Assembly: GCA_015039315.1 (NCBI GenBank)
Contig: WIDE01000013.1
Span: 1 to 54,707 of the forward strand
Source: Clavulina sp. PMI_390
Lineage: Eukaryota; Basidiomycota; Agaricomycetes; Cantharellales; Hydnaceae
Length of the DNA: 54,707 nt
Reading direction: 5' to 3'
A program made the translations under genes and the position numbers. The notes under the pieces are model-generated. The model made no database searches. It saw only the letters and a program-made list of their open reading frames with translations, and was not told the origin of the DNA. This document shows positions 21,678-34,770 of this stretch, piece after piece. The number at the start of each line of letters is the position of its first letter. Position 1 is the first letter of the stretch.

Positions 21678-24600
21678 GAGTGTTAAGCTCTATGAGAGGC
21701 TGGACGAGAAAAATGAGACGATAGTCGGGTGATATCGCGAGTCTCAAGTTTGGATTGGGGTCGACTGTTCTCACGGTCTGCTACAAGGTGGTAGAGTTTA
21801 CTTCTTCCGAGCCCGCAGCATACCCTCCGTTCATCTGTAAACCTTGATCGTTGAGTTGAAGGAGATAGGCAGGGGGTAAGCCCAACGGAAGGATAGAAAG
21901 CCTATTCCTTGGCATTGTATCACAATGTGGCGTTGGAGCCACTACAATGACTGAGGCTCCAACCGGAAGCTTAAGGGATGGTCTGGCGTATGTAGTAATA
22001 GCCATAGACGCCGGGCACAACTTTTACTTGTATCCGTGAATCCGTGAATTGATGCGATCGACACGGCCAAATCCTAAAAGTCCCACTCTGCTCGTCGACC
22101 ACTTTATCGTCGGACCCGACCTTACGGAGTGTTCGCTGCCGCCATTTCCAACACTTCATCTAAAGAAACATGTTTCATCACTTCATAGCTTTGCTGTTGC
22201 TCACTATGAGATCGTCTATCAAACATCAACGGTAACCACTTCGGGTTCTGTTTGATCTTCCTGAGTTTGTTCCATTTATACCTGTCTACTCTACCTTCCC
22301 CTCTGTCTCTCTTTGGTGAGATGAAGGGCTTGGCCCGCGGATCTCAAATTACGCATGATAGCTCGGGTCCACCCATGTCAACTGTCCGAATTGTTATGGC
22401 GGTGTGGTGGCGGTAGTCAGAGGAATCCGAATGCCGCCTCTTAGAGTCGGGATCTGCAATCCGGTCTCGTGGACATACGCACGCACGCACATGCTTGAAC
22501 TGACTCTCCTCCCCCTGGTTCCTGCTGGATGGATCAAATGCATGTTTATACACACTATCGCCTGAATTCTTCTCGCGTGGACTTCCCCCTGCATCAAGAA
22601 GAAGAAGAAGGGTGCCTGGTGCATTTTAAGAGTTGAACGAAATAGCCGCACTTTGCATGCGCTGCCGTAAATGTCTATTCTTCCAAGACATTATGAACGA
22701 CGTCGAGCAAAGGTGTTTGCATGTATGGCGGAGGTCCTTGGACTGAGCGCATGAGCTGATTGGCCAACGACTCGGGAAATGGCGCGTGCGTGCGATCATA
22801 TGATACAATCTTTCGAAGCACTCTTTTCATTCTTCTTTGTCTGTGTGTGTGCGTACGAAAATCCACTGGCGCGCGGAGAAGCACATCATTTTCGAACTCG
22901 AGAAGCACTCCCCTCCCTATCCCGTCAGGATCTGAAATCTGAAATAATTTCCCATTTTTCTTTGCTGTCTTCTTTTTCCCAATGTGGAATTTTCATTCCG
23001 TCATTTTTTGACAGCGCCAGCCTCCCCTCCTCCCCTCCTCCTTTTATATGATGGAGTCGTGCGTGGCGTGCGTGCATGGGGCTGCCGAGGTGCCGCGTCT
23101 GACATGTCCTACCTATAGGAAAGGAAACCGCGGGGGCTTGGCTGCTGGTGGCAATCATGGTAGTGGCAATCATTACTTTGGGTCGGAGGGGCTAGCTGGC
23201 GCCGACGCCGGGACCGGCGGCCCAAATCAGTAGATGAGGCCGCGTACTTTTTCTTTTTTGGACGCGCAGAAAGGGTTCCGTGCGTTGATTTTTAGATGAG
23301 AGGCTTTAATTGCAGGAGGCTGATGATATCCGCCCGACGTTGCTGCCCCCTCCTATCCGATATCCCCGTCCCCATACCATCCCAGCCCGACGAAACGCGA
23401 CACTCACGCATCAGATTCTGCTTCAGATTTGATATGATAAAGAGAGATTGTGACCAGACGAATTGTGGAGCGCAGCTGCCGCGGTAAGCGACGGAAGTGA
23501 TTGTGGCCGAGCTCGAGCTTTGACAGGTGTGCAACTATGCCATCGCTCGCTCGCTACTCTAGATCTCGTGCGCATCGATCGGCAACCTTGGTTCCGCTGC
23601 CGTCGACATGACGTCGTGAGCCATGGAGAAGGGCATCCGTTGCGGAGATTTGGAGCCCAAATTTGATTCTGTTTCGGGCGAGTCGTTTGGATTAGGACAC
23701 ACAGCCAGGCGGGACGGGTTGGTTCTTATAGCGCGCATGCATCAAGAGAGAAGACCCAATGCGATGCGCGATGCAAGGCAGGCAGGTTCGCAGAGGTCCC
23801 GATCCGCAAACGAACGGTCAGAAGCATGGTCCCCTAGAGGTGTGAACGTTTTTGCCTGGAAAAACTGCGGAGGTTGCCCTGATGGGGAGGGGTCTCGCTC
23901 GGAAGAGAGAGGCCTGGATTCTTTTCTTCTTCTTCGCGTTTGCATATAGATATATATATACGTGCCCGCAAGTCCTATTGAGCGATTGAGGGGCTTCACG
24001 CGCGGACTGGCCTGCAGGGCCGGAAAGGTTGAAAAGAAGCCCTTTGTTGGTGATGATGATGTTATCGGTCGGATGCATGTGCCCATACACACACACTTAC
24101 ACCGAGAGAATCCTGTACGTACGGGCAAGTCTTTGGACCCATCTCCGCCTAATGAAGGCGGGGCGGATCGGTGAGCGCCATCAATCAGATTCAGACGAAC
24201 GAGGCGTGAGAGCAGGCGCGCCTGGCCAGCCACCGTTGAGGAAACCAATCTCCCCTTGGAATGGAAGCTCCCAAATGCGGAGCAGAGTGGAGAGGGAGGG
24301 AGAGGAGATCTGTGCTGGTTAACGTTATAGGTAGGCTGGGGGACGCGAAGAGAAGATCTTCAGAAGGTGCAAGTGGTGGCATAGCCGGGTGATCCGGTGC
24401 CCATGGACATGAAGCCGTTGTCAGTAGGGCGTTCTTCGGTGCGCCGGCGGTGAGGCACCCGTCACCGTGGAGGTCCCTCAGCAGAAGGCAGCTTAGTAGT
24501 AGTAGTGTCGTGCACGTAAGAGGGGGAAGAGAGAGGATGGCTTTTTGCGAGTTAGCCTTTGAGCTGTGCGGCGTATATACTATTCGGCCAATAATGTAGT

Positions 24601-25189
24601 AATTTACATGAATGACATGAATGTATGGCATCGGCCAAGGCAAAGCGCGAAAAAGAACCGAATCAAAGGGAGGCAGAGTAGTATTACGCCACACTGACCC
24701 ACCTTCATTATCCATCTCGGATTACGGTAACAAGAGCCACAAGAGAGAGAAGAGGAGTGAGGCGTAGTCGCCCAATACCAAGTGACTGGGACGGGGGGGT
24801 TCTGGTTCCACTTCTTTGCACACAAGCCCAAACAGCTCGCGCCTTCCTCCCTTCCCTGTCTGCCCCGACTCATTCCTCTCTCCCTCACCATCGTGCACCT
24901 CGTGCCCCCCTCTCCTCTGAGCCACGTATCGGCGACGTCTGCCATCGGGACTTGCTGTTGTGTGTGAGCACTTTGTCGTCCTGCAGCGGATCCGCCGGGG
25001 AAATTGATCAATTTTGAAACACACACACTCTGCTACTCTACGCTCTACCACTCTACTCTCTCTTTCTCTCACCCTATAGCCATGCTCGCCACCATCGCCC
25101 TCGCCTCTGTTTAAACTTAGATCACTGGCACCCATCTCTTCAGTCTCTGCAGCGAGCTCCGACGTCTGACGCACTCCGCCCGACGCTTG
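21678..25189. other. Long non-coding interval upstream of HEM13 and the kinase
   Basis: These 3.5 kb separate two divergent genes. I see no supported gene. Notable content is an alternating TA run at about 23946-23960, GA/CT-rich patches, and a strong pyrimidine tract at about 25020-25080 with many CTCT runs just ahead of the kinase start, as in fungal transcription-start regions. Several short ATG-started frames lie in the likely kinase leader. The length suggests a large regulatory region, a long leader, or unannotated ncRNA. Confidence 0.5.
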
Positions 25190-28100
25190 ATGAACGCAAC
25201 AGCGACCGTCCATCTCACCCAGGACGTCCACTCGCTCTATCATGTCAATCCTCCTCCGCATCACCGAGTCTCCCCTGCCCCGCGACTTGGTCTCCAACTC
25301 GCACCTGCTCACAACGCTCCTGCCCTCCAGCAGCCCACTCAGCGCATACACGACGTCCCGCACCATCAACCCCATCATCGCCTGCCACCACAGCAGCAGC
25401 AATCCATCGTCGAATCCCATCCCCCACCCCAGCCTCAACACCACCAGCATCCCCACCACCAACAGCTTCCTCCACCCCCACCACCAGTACAACAACAACA
25501 ACAGCAACAACAGCCACCACCGCCGCAACCCATGCCGTCGGCCAGTGCCAACAACGCTACCGCCAACGTCAACGTCATCAATGTTCTCGTCGACAAGCCT
25601 GGCATCCCTGCTATGACGCCAGAAGGCCTCTTGCTCGTGGATGAGCCTGACACCCGTTGAGTATCTTTCCTTGTCTCCGCTTGAGATCATTTTCTCCAGA
25701 TCTGTTCCGCTAATTCGAAGATCTCCCAAAACCTAATCCCAAATCCCAATCACAAAACCTAATCCCCAATCCCATCGCACAATCCTAATCAAATCCGGCA
25801 TTCACTCCCTCGCCTGTCCATCAACGCACCAGAATCAACGCGATCATACACCCCCGTCAAGCTCATTGGCGATGGCTCCTTTGGCACCGTCTGGCTCTGC
25901 GACTGGCACTCGGTCCTCCCGCCCAACACGACGCTCTCCCCCATGCAATGTGGAGCCGGGGCGCGCGCTGAATGGGTCGGCAAGCGCCTCGTCGCTCTCA
26001 AGCGTATGAAGAAGCCGTGGGCGGGCGGGTGGAACGAGTGTCGCCACCTCGCCGAACTCGACTCGCTCCGTCGTATCGAACGCCACGACAACATCATCCC
26101 GCTCTATGACTACTTCCTTTCACCCTCTTCCAAGGAGCTCTACTTTGTCTTTGAATGCATGGAGGGCAACCTCTATCAGCTGATAAAGTCCCGCAAGGGC
26201 CGCCCACTCGCTGGCGGCCTCGTCTCATCCATCTTCTTCCAAGTCTCGAATGGGCTGCACCACATCCACAAATCAGGCTACTTTCACCGCGACATGAAGC
26301 CCGAGAATCTGCTCGTCACCACCACAGGGCTGCACAACTATCCATCCACCTCGCCGCGCGCCGCGCCCGGGCAGGAAGATCGCGACGTGGCCGTGATCGT
26401 CAAGCTCGCCGACTTTGGGCTCGCCCGCCAGATCGCCAGCGCTCCGCCGTACACCGAATACGTCTCCACGCGATGGTACCGCGCACCAGAAGTGCTTCTG
26501 CGTAGCCGCGATTACACGACACCCGTGGATATGTGGGCCCTAGGCACCATCATGGCCGAGCTTGTCAACCTGCGCCCGCTCTTCCCCGGTCAGGGCGAGA
26601 TCGACCAGGTGGCACTCATCTGCGAGGTACTTGGCGACCCTAGCGCGGCATACGGTGTTGATGAGCGCGGCATGCTAAGGGGTGGCGGAGACTGGCAGCG
26701 AGGTGTCAAGTTAGCGAGGGATTGCGGATGGGCATTTCCAAAGGTTCGTGCATTGGGGATTGATTGATCTTCTTTCGTTGTCATTTTTTTTCGGATTCTT
26801 TTTTTCCTTTGCGTCATGCGTTGCTTGGACGATGGAAGAAGAAGAAGGGGTTATTCATATGTTTATTTCTTGACGATGGGGAGATCCCAAGTTTCCGTCT
26901 CTCTCTTTTTCTCTCGTCGTTTCTATCGCACGCCCATCACTCCAACCGTTGATTTACTGACACTTTTCTCTCTCTCCTTGGTTGTTTCTGTTTGATTTCT
27001 CCCCGCTTGCATTCCGCATCGTAATCCGGCTGTTCGTCATCTGATCCGGCGTGATTTGCATTCCTTTGGTTTGGCTTCTCGGCGGGGGCAATCTCCGCTC
27101 CACTCCACCTCACCCCAACCACACTGACTCGTTTATCCAGACTGAGCCAAAAGTCTTTGAAAGCCTCTTCGATAAGAATGTGCCTCGCTCGCTTGTGGAG
27201 TGCATCGCCGACTTGCTTCGGTATGACCCCTCTATGCGGTTAACATCCGCGCAATGTGTGCAGCATCGGTACTTGCAAGAGTGCAAGCCGTATGTGCCTG
27301 CTGTCCCTCATTCGCTCGCGACTGCTCAGCCGCCTGCTCGTCCATCTCGGAGTCAACGAGCAGCTGCAGCTGCTGCCGCCGCGGCCTCTTCGGGTGCCCC
27401 TGCTGCTCCTGGAGCACCCGCCAGCGCACAGTTGCAGAACTTGCCACCAAGGGACGTTCCGCCGAGCCACTCCTATCCCCATTCGCAAGCCCCTCCTCCA
27501 GCTCCTCTTGGCGGTCAGCAACAACACCCTGCTCCCGATCATCATCACCACCACCAACCCTCCCACCAACATCCAGGACAGCCTGCGCCAATAATAACGA
27601 ACGGCGTGTCTCAATATCCCTCCCAATCACAATCCCATCCCAATCATCCCCCACAACCTCCAACACTGCAAGTTCACCACCCGGAATTGGCTCAGTACCA
27701 GCATACACACGGTCAGGGCCCGTATCCCCAGCATTCGTTCCCTCATGGTCCCCAATCCGCCATCTCCCCCACATCTGGTCTATTCCCCCTCACTCCTGAT
27801 TCGGGGGCTCCGACAGCAACAGTCAATGGCACATGGACGACATTCGGGTCATTATCCCAGCACCCGGCCCACCTTACCACTATCCGATCACCTGGTGGGC
27901 GCTCGGATTCGGTATCTGTCGCATCCCCGGCGAGCACAACCGCACCACTCACAGCGTCATCGTCACCCATGAGTCCCCAGCTCAACCCTGCACAAACGCA
28001 AGCGTTCGGGCTGGGGCTCGCGTTCAGCGGAGCCCAACAGCAGAACGGAATGCTGACTACCCCGTCAAGAGGAGGCGTGACGACACAGTTGGCCGATCAG

Positions 28101-30072
28101 TTGAGGGAGCTGGACCTTCCTGTGGAGCCATTGGGATCGTATGGGCAGCGCGAGCTTGCAGCAGCCCACTCTGGTGGACAGCCTGGACCTAGCTCCGCAT
28201 ATCCACATCAGCAACCTTATCCACAACCCGCTGGCTCTGCATCGTGGATGGCGAGTGACCGTGCCAAAGGCAAACGACGGGGTTCTGACGCCGATACGGA
28301 GATGCTGGACGGTTCCCGCGCAGTTGATGAGCCTTCTTCGAGTACTAGTGGCGGTAGCAAGGGATTCCTTGGAGGACTCGTGCGGAAGGGCAAGCCGTGG
28401 GGTCCCTTTGGTGGTGGTGGAGATAAGAATACCGCTCCGCCTTTACCGCCTCTGCAGGAGGTGACGGATCTCAACGTTCCTGCCAACTCGCTTGGGCGAT
28501 CACAGGCTTCGGATGATTCCCAGAGAAGGTTGCTACAGGGAGACCCGTCCGCGCATGGACAACACTACGACCCGTATAATCCTCATGCGGCACTTCCGGC
28601 AGGTTACTCGGGCGTACCACCAGAAGGAGTAGCATCATCCTCGTCTGCGCCTCCGCCTGGCGCCGCTGAACTCGCACCCCTCTCGCCTGTTGTTGACGAT
28701 AAGAAGATCGACAGGAAAGAGCTCGCCAAGCAACGCTTTGCCGAACGCGCTGAGAAGGAAGCTGCCATGAAAGCCCGCGCGCGAGCTGTCAATGCCAAGC
28801 GCGAGCGCATTCAGAGCGGCATTGGGCAGCAGCCTCTCGAGTGGGGAACCGCCAAGCGTGCGCCACCGCCGTCTTCGTTCCCGATAAATAGTGCTCGGCG
28901 TCCTGGGAATGGCGAGCGAAACCGCGTCGGCGGCAGCGGCGCTAGTGGAGCTAGTGGTCCTGGTGGTCCGGGCGGAGTGCCGGGATCTACAAGTGGTGTG
29001 GGTGCGGGCTCGCTCGAGCCGTCGGATTCCGTAAGCAGTTCCATGAAGGCCCTCTTACCGCCTGTGATCCAGGAGGAAGAGGATGATGACTATCAGCAGA
29101 TGATCAACATGGAGCGCGAGATTGAGGCTTCTGGTGGTCCCCAGCGGAGTCGCAAGTCCCGCCGGAGAGATATGGATGATGATCATTCAATGTCATCTGC
29201 TGATACGCGCCCACCCCATCGGCGCTTGTCTATCACCACTGTGGACTCAGATCCTGGACCCGGACGGCCAATGCCCCCACAACGCCTACGCGAGCGGCAG
29301 TCTGCGATGAACATGAATCGTGCTCCGAGCCATAGCTCGTTACGGTCGGCGCTATCGACGGGGAATAGCTCATTGCGAGGCTATTCGTCCAGTGCGCGCT
29401 CATCGACCAGTCTCGAGCTCGGCTTTGTCGAAAACTTTGCACAAGCTTCGATGGGCACAGGGCATGGTCCTCCTCCACCCGGCGCTGGAATGTTTGGCGG
29501 ACCAATACCGCCAACAGGCGAGCCTTATCCTCCCTCTACTTTACACCCTTATCCTCGGCATCACCATTCACATTCGCATCTTCGCCAACCTCATCCACAT
29601 ACACATCATCTGCCTCGAGCTCCGCAATCATCTTCATCTTCACTTAATCTCAGTATTAACAACTCCCTCCCGCCAATGCTAACACAATCTCAACACTCGT
29701 CCACCGTTACACTTCCCCCGATATCTACAATAGGGCATCCTGGATTGACTGATAAGGGATCGCATGAGACCCTTCATCAGGCTAATAGTCTTCCCCCCTT
29801 CCCATCCGATGTGGACATGTCGTCCAACTCTTCGTATGGGGCCCATACCATGTTCATTGTTGTGAGTCTGCTTCGTCCTCGTTCACTTTGTAGCACTTTT
29901 CTGACCGCTGATTGCTCGCATCCTACAGCCTGAATATCAATCCCCGCAATCCATCTCACCCGATAGCGCTGTCTATGGGGACGAGAAGCCTTCGTTGCCA
30001 CCGTTCTCTGCCATAGCTTCTATAGCAGGCCGCGGGGTTGATCAAGACGTTGGGATGGACGACGCGGGGTGA
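25190..30072 (+). CDS. CMGC protein kinase of the MAK/RCK (Ime2/Crk1-like) family with very long disordered tail
   Basis: Four exons (25190-25655, 25833-26743, 27141-29861, 29929-30072) encode 1413 residues. The first about 155 residues are His/Pro/Gln-rich, with an 8-Gln run. The kinase domain spans about 161-505: GDGSFGTV loop at 168, ALKRMKK lysine, HRDMKPEN at 307, DFG at 349, a T-E-Y activation site at 363-365 followed by VSTRWYRAPE, and the CMGC-type YDPSMRLTSAQC segment. Two inserts are seen: about 30 residues between the Gly-loop and the ATP lysine, and about 20 before DFG. The remaining 900 residues are Pro/Ser/Gln/His-rich with a charged helix (KQRFAERAEKEAAMKARARA). Relatives control meiosis, morphogenesis or cilia length; a role in cell-cycle or mating-linked development is inferred. 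Intron 2 is unusually long (397 nt). Confidence 0.88.
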
Positions 30073-30882
30073 GAGCCACGCACACGTCATTTCCCTTTCT
30101 CTCCTCTTCTCCCAACTTCCTTCAGTCCTCTCTTTCTCCATTCGCATCCAGTATAAAATACAAACTTGTCATTCCTTAGTGCTGTTTCTGTCTCTCGCTG
30201 CCACTCAAACTCTTGTCGCTCCTTTTTTTTTCCCTTTTCTTGTGTCGTCTTCTGTTTCTGGACCCATTGATCTGGGCTCCTCTCGTCACTCCTTTACACT
30301 TTCTCTGTTTCCCTCCCGCACCTGAAACCCCCCGTCATTAGCATTGGTTTCTCTCGCCTCTGTTTTGGTCCTTCTCATTGGCCTCCCCCTGTTGCATTTT
30401 CATTATCAATCATCTCGTTCTATCACTTTTGCGCATTAGGCTTCCTATTTTTTTTGTCTTCTCTCACTCTTGTTCCTTTTTTATTCGATACCCGAGTGGT
30501 TTTCGCGTTTTATTCGTGGCTACTTTTTTTGTTCCTTCTCTTCTGTTCGCCCTTTCTTTACTTGCAATATAGTTTGACGTGGCAATAGCAATCAAGAATT
30601 TCCTCTCGTCTATCTTGTCTCAACAACTTCATTTCGGGTTGACAGCTTGGACAGTAGGGGGCATCGATATATTCATTGATTTTCATGTAGTCAGTGTGTC
30701 CGATAGATGATTCTACTGGTGAATAGATCGTAACAAAAATGAGCACTAGGCTTGGAGCCGAATTGCGGAGCAAACAAGCAGGCAAACAGGGTATGTGATA
30801 AAGTACGAAGAAAAGAAAAAGAAGAAAAAGGGGGAGAGAAAAGAGGAGTCATCATCATCATCGTGGTTCATTCTACAACCTC
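30073..30882. other. Spacer between convergent genes, very pyrimidine-rich
   Basis: The tail-to-tail spacer between the kinase and the DUF3433 gene is almost continuously C/T-rich on the plus strand from 30090 to 30570, with repeated TTTTT runs. A purine-rich patch (GAAGAAAAAG type) follows at 30805-30850. No ORF with coding character was seen. Confidence 0.55.
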
Positions 30883-33782
30883 TTAGACGGATTCCTCAGA
30901 TGATCTCCGCGGGGTTGCATCATGCCCAGGGCTGGGTGGGTAGACGGGGGTATAAGGGTTCATCTCCATCTGCTGAGCAGCCAACAGGCCCGTCTGTTCC
31001 AATTCGTTATCGTCTCTGGGCGTCATGCCTTCGCCCTTGGCGTAGAACAGGTAATCATCCCCATTATACCCCTCCGCCTCAATCGCCCATGTGCGCATAT
31101 CAAAGCCAAACTTCATGCCGCGCAGCGTCTCCTCAATGTCCTTGGGCGTTTGGTTCGCACGGATGAGCGTGCGTGCAAAGCGGGATTGAGAGAGGACTGC
31201 CGCGGAGGCTGCGATAGACCCGGGTTCAGTGGAGATGAAGAGACTGCGCCTCTTGCGCATGTCGAGGGTGTAGACGACGGCCAGTAGGACTGCGAGAAGA
31301 GCACAGAGCCCGGCGAGGGAGTGGGCAGCAAAGGGGTCGACCCAGAGGCGGATCGTGAAGACGGAGACGGTGCCTTGAAGCGTTACTTCAGAGGGAACAA
31401 AGTAGGCTGTCGCAGCTGAAACGGCGAGGAATTGAGTCTAGGGTGGAAAAACATGACATGTCAGCTGGAGCACTGAGGAGTGCAGGAAGTTGGGCTTACA
31501 TAAAGCTGAGCGACAGTTGTAACGAGAGCCGTTTGATTCTTGACCATACCAAGCAAGCCGCCGTTAAGCTGCTTCCCTTTGGTCAGGACCGCATCGGCAA
31601 GTGTGATTGGGATCACAGTCGAGCGTGCCGTGGTGAACTTGTCCTGGGTCGCGTTCGTGAAAGACAGTCTGGGGGAGAAAAAATCCGTTAGAATCCTAAC
31701 GAGATAAGTAACAACTCTTTTTTTGGCTCACCCATTATACGCCAGCCCGTTCATCGGATAGCCTGTCACATTATTCCCTTGTGTCCATTGGCTCGTGGTT
31801 GTGATATTCACGATCTTATTTGTCGTAATATTCGTTTCCACCAAGGCATTCCATGCGGACAACTGCGGTGTGCAAAACACCGTAGCGCCCGCCTGGTCTG
31901 CAAAGCTGTACACCCAGAACGCAACACTGCGGAAGTCGACAGGGATATCAGAGGGAATCGACCCAGATTTGCTCCCTGTGGTGATAAGCTGGTTGCAGGA
32001 GGGATCAACGGGGACTGCGCCAGACTGCCAGTTAATGGTCGGTGTATCGATTGTGACGGAGAACTGGCAGGACGAGTTATAGCCTGTGTTTGTGTTGCCG
32101 GAGGAGGAGAGCGAGGACGTGAGCGAGACCGTGGGGTTGGTAAGGTTGTTGAATGCGTTGAGGGATACGGTTCCTGGGATGCATTGCACGCTGTGCTGGA
32201 GAGCAGGGGTGTTGAGGAGAAGCGTAGCGTTGTCAAAGACCTGCAAAGCATCATTTGTCTGCGTAATTAGCGAGAAGAAAACGTAAAATAGATCCGATCA
32301 GCTTCTAGGTAGCCAGGAGATTGTGTTATGAAAACAAACCTGGTAGGGAGGGATCGTCCACCCGTTACGAATCAACGGTGGGTCGGCCAAGTTATTTGAC
32401 ACTGCGGCGGATACAAACTGCGCAAGAAGAGACGCGTCAGACCACGCTCTCTAATCATATGATAGAGGGGAAGTGAAAAAAGACGGTCAAAAACTTACCC
32501 CTGCAGCCTGGACGAATGGGATCAAGGAAGGCGTAATAGGGTTGAGCCCGACTGTCATTAGTCCCGTGGCTGCCAAGCCAGACAAGTCGGTCTCAGTGGA
32601 GCGCAAAAGGAAGAGCGAGCCCGCAAGCGGTTGAATAACAGCTGCGATAACAACTGCCAGACATGAAAATGTCACGAGGAAGTGGCCAGCCCGCGCTGAT
32701 TTGAACGTGACGGCGTATGCACTGCATTATGAACAATTGGTTTGTTGGTTGATAGGCAAAGCAGAAGCAGAGTCGGGAAGACCGAGGCAAGAGGCAGTGT
32801 TTTGGTGAGTCAATGATCGGGCAGATTCGGTCAAGCAAGATAGGAGCAAAGAGATATGATGAGCTATGACGAAACGATATGGAAGAACGGGCCCGTACGC
32901 ACTTGGACATGGCATAATTTACCATTAGAGATTTCTTCGCAGGCGCTCCCCCTCTTGCCAATTCAGAATAGGGCTAATCAAACACTTGATGAGTTGAGAT
33001 AAAAATAGGAGGATCGGCAAGGGGACGACTAACCGTCACGAGCTTGAGTTGTTGATTTCCTTTGGATATCAGGAAAACAAGCGGGATAGAGACGAGGGCT
33101 GGAACGAAAGACTAGACGAGGAGCGTTCAGAGCCGGCCAATAGGTGGGAAAAGTAATCGCCCGCGAACGCACCTTGACGAATTGTGTGCTTCCAAACGCG
33201 TTGAGAGGACCAGTCGAGAACCCTGAAGGAAGAGATAACATTCGCATGAGTAAAGGGCCATTAAGGGCTGAACAAGATCTGAGATGTACCATTGTGGTTG
33301 TTCGATCGCTGGAGCATCATCTCAAGAACAACTGCGATGACGATGAGGATAGTAACAGTGAGCAGGGTACCAAGAGGACCAATGAAGAATGGAGTCTATA
33401 GAGGAATAAATTTGATTGCTCAAGTCAATAGACGCCCAGGATCGCGCGTTGCTAGCGGCGCACACGCGTGATAGGCACGCACCCATTTGGTTGGCCTCAA
33501 GACATTTGTTGTCGTTGTGACAGTGGCCTGCGAGTTGAAGGATCCAAAGGATTCTCTTGAACGTCCCATGCTAGAGAGGCGCGAGTGCCTGAGATGGTCG
33601 GGTCGGGGGATGGGGGTGCCAGCTCCTGGTGAGGAGGCTCGTCGTGCATGAGTGCGCACGGTAGACGCGGTACTGCCTATGGATTCTCTAGAGCGCGTTC
33701 GCCCGAAATCAGGGCTGTCGGGGACACGCAGACGTCCAGTCTCTGAGGCACCCGAGAGACGCCGGGGGTCGTTGCCAGACAT
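30883..33782 (-). CDS. DUF3433 family multi-pass membrane protein
   Basis: Ten exons join in frame (33483-33782, 33290-33395, 33173-33222, 33034-33111, 32903-32973, 32499-32721, 32340-32417, 31732-32258, 31500-31668, 30883-31437), giving 718 residues. A Ser/Arg-rich cytoplasmic head (1-100) precedes hydrophobic helices at about 101-128, 153-169, 216-241 and 574-592. The long loop between the third and fourth carries many N-x-S/T sites (NNLT, NSS, NIT, NVT, NAT), so it is probably extracytoplasmic and glycosylated. Family marks are the PYSELARGG segment, the helix ending in QPLAGSLF, and the C-terminal LFISTEPGSIAASAAVLSQS block. The function of DUF3433 proteins is unknown; they are common in filamentous fungi. 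Confidence 0.85.
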
Positions 33783-34770
33783 GTTTGCACTTGTGGTCTA
33801 ATTTTCTGAATGGCCCTTAGAGAGATATGTGAAAAGATAATCCCCAGATATGAGGGATGTGGGCTGCCAAAGATATAGAGGCTGAAGGGGCAGCAGCGGC
33901 GGGAGGCGTAATAGAAAGAGGAAGGGAAATAAGATGAGTTCAGAAGGCGTGATGGGAGGTATAAAAGGGAGCAAGGCAGAGGGAGGGAAGAGAGACAAAG
34001 TGCGGTGCCTCGTTGAATGTGGGAGCCTCGAGCCCTGATATGCCAAGTCTCAATTTGAATTCACTCCAAATCAGCGAGCTCTGGGGCGGTGCAACAGACA
34101 GTATTCATATTGAGCGTATAGCGCCCGGGCAAATCAAATTACACGAAGCTGAATTGGAGCCTGATCGGTACGGTTGATACCTCTCTCAGGCTCGGCGTCG
34201 ACCCATCACCAGCTTTGACACCGAAACTGCCTCCTGGGCCTCGATCTCACCACATCCTAGGCGAGATGTGAGCCATAAGTCGCCGATAACTCGCCAGCAG
34301 GCGCGCAGAAACCATTACTAAAACGGGCTCACAGCCCGTTTGAATGACACGAGTTTGTTGGGCTGATTGCGGCATGACGGGTTGCCAACGTGGTTCCTTT
34401 TTTTGACAGGACGCGTCAAAACAACCTCCAACACAGCTGCCAAAGCTCCTCAAAGCATCGCCTCCATCAAATTTCCATCGCTCAGGATCGATCAGGCGCC
34501 TCAAAATTAGCATTTTTACGTCTGAGAAATACCTGGCCATCAATGCAGGATGGTCAGACTGATTGGGGCTTTTTTCTGCCGTTTTGCGGTGTGCTCAGAT
34601 CAAACGCCCATACGAAATGACTCATACACGAATCAGAATTTTTGGTCTCTTTCTCCCCTCATTGAATACATGTTACATGTTACAGTATCTAACGATCAAA
34701 ATTCCGGCAAATTCTCAACATAAATTTATTTTTGATGATGCATCACCCCAGCCGCGTGTGAGTGAAGCGC
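33783..34770. other. Intergenic between two minus-strand genes
   Basis: This holds the upstream region of the DUF3433 gene (33783 to about 34100, purine-rich on plus) and the downstream region of the next gene. It includes the short perfect hairpin at 34321-34341. No coding region was supported. Confidence 0.5.
34321..34341. repeat. Perfect 9-bp hairpin with 3-nt loop
   Basis: AAACGGGCT and AGCCCGTTT are exact reverse complements around a CAC loop. The hairpin lies between genes and is not at a 3' end that I can define. Its function is unknown and it may be chance. Confidence 0.4.

Noticed and set aside
24722..25729. 335-codon antisense frame opposite the kinase 5' region
   Set aside because: It is Arg/Gly/Leu-rich shadow of the polyGln/Pro exon and of pyrimidine-rich leader; it has no domain and ignores the splice sites on the plus strand.
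27232..28486. Antisense and alternative-frame ORFs inside the kinase tail exon
   Set aside because: They overlap a confirmed in-phase coding exon and encode low-complexity His/Ser/Pro or Gly/Arg sequence.
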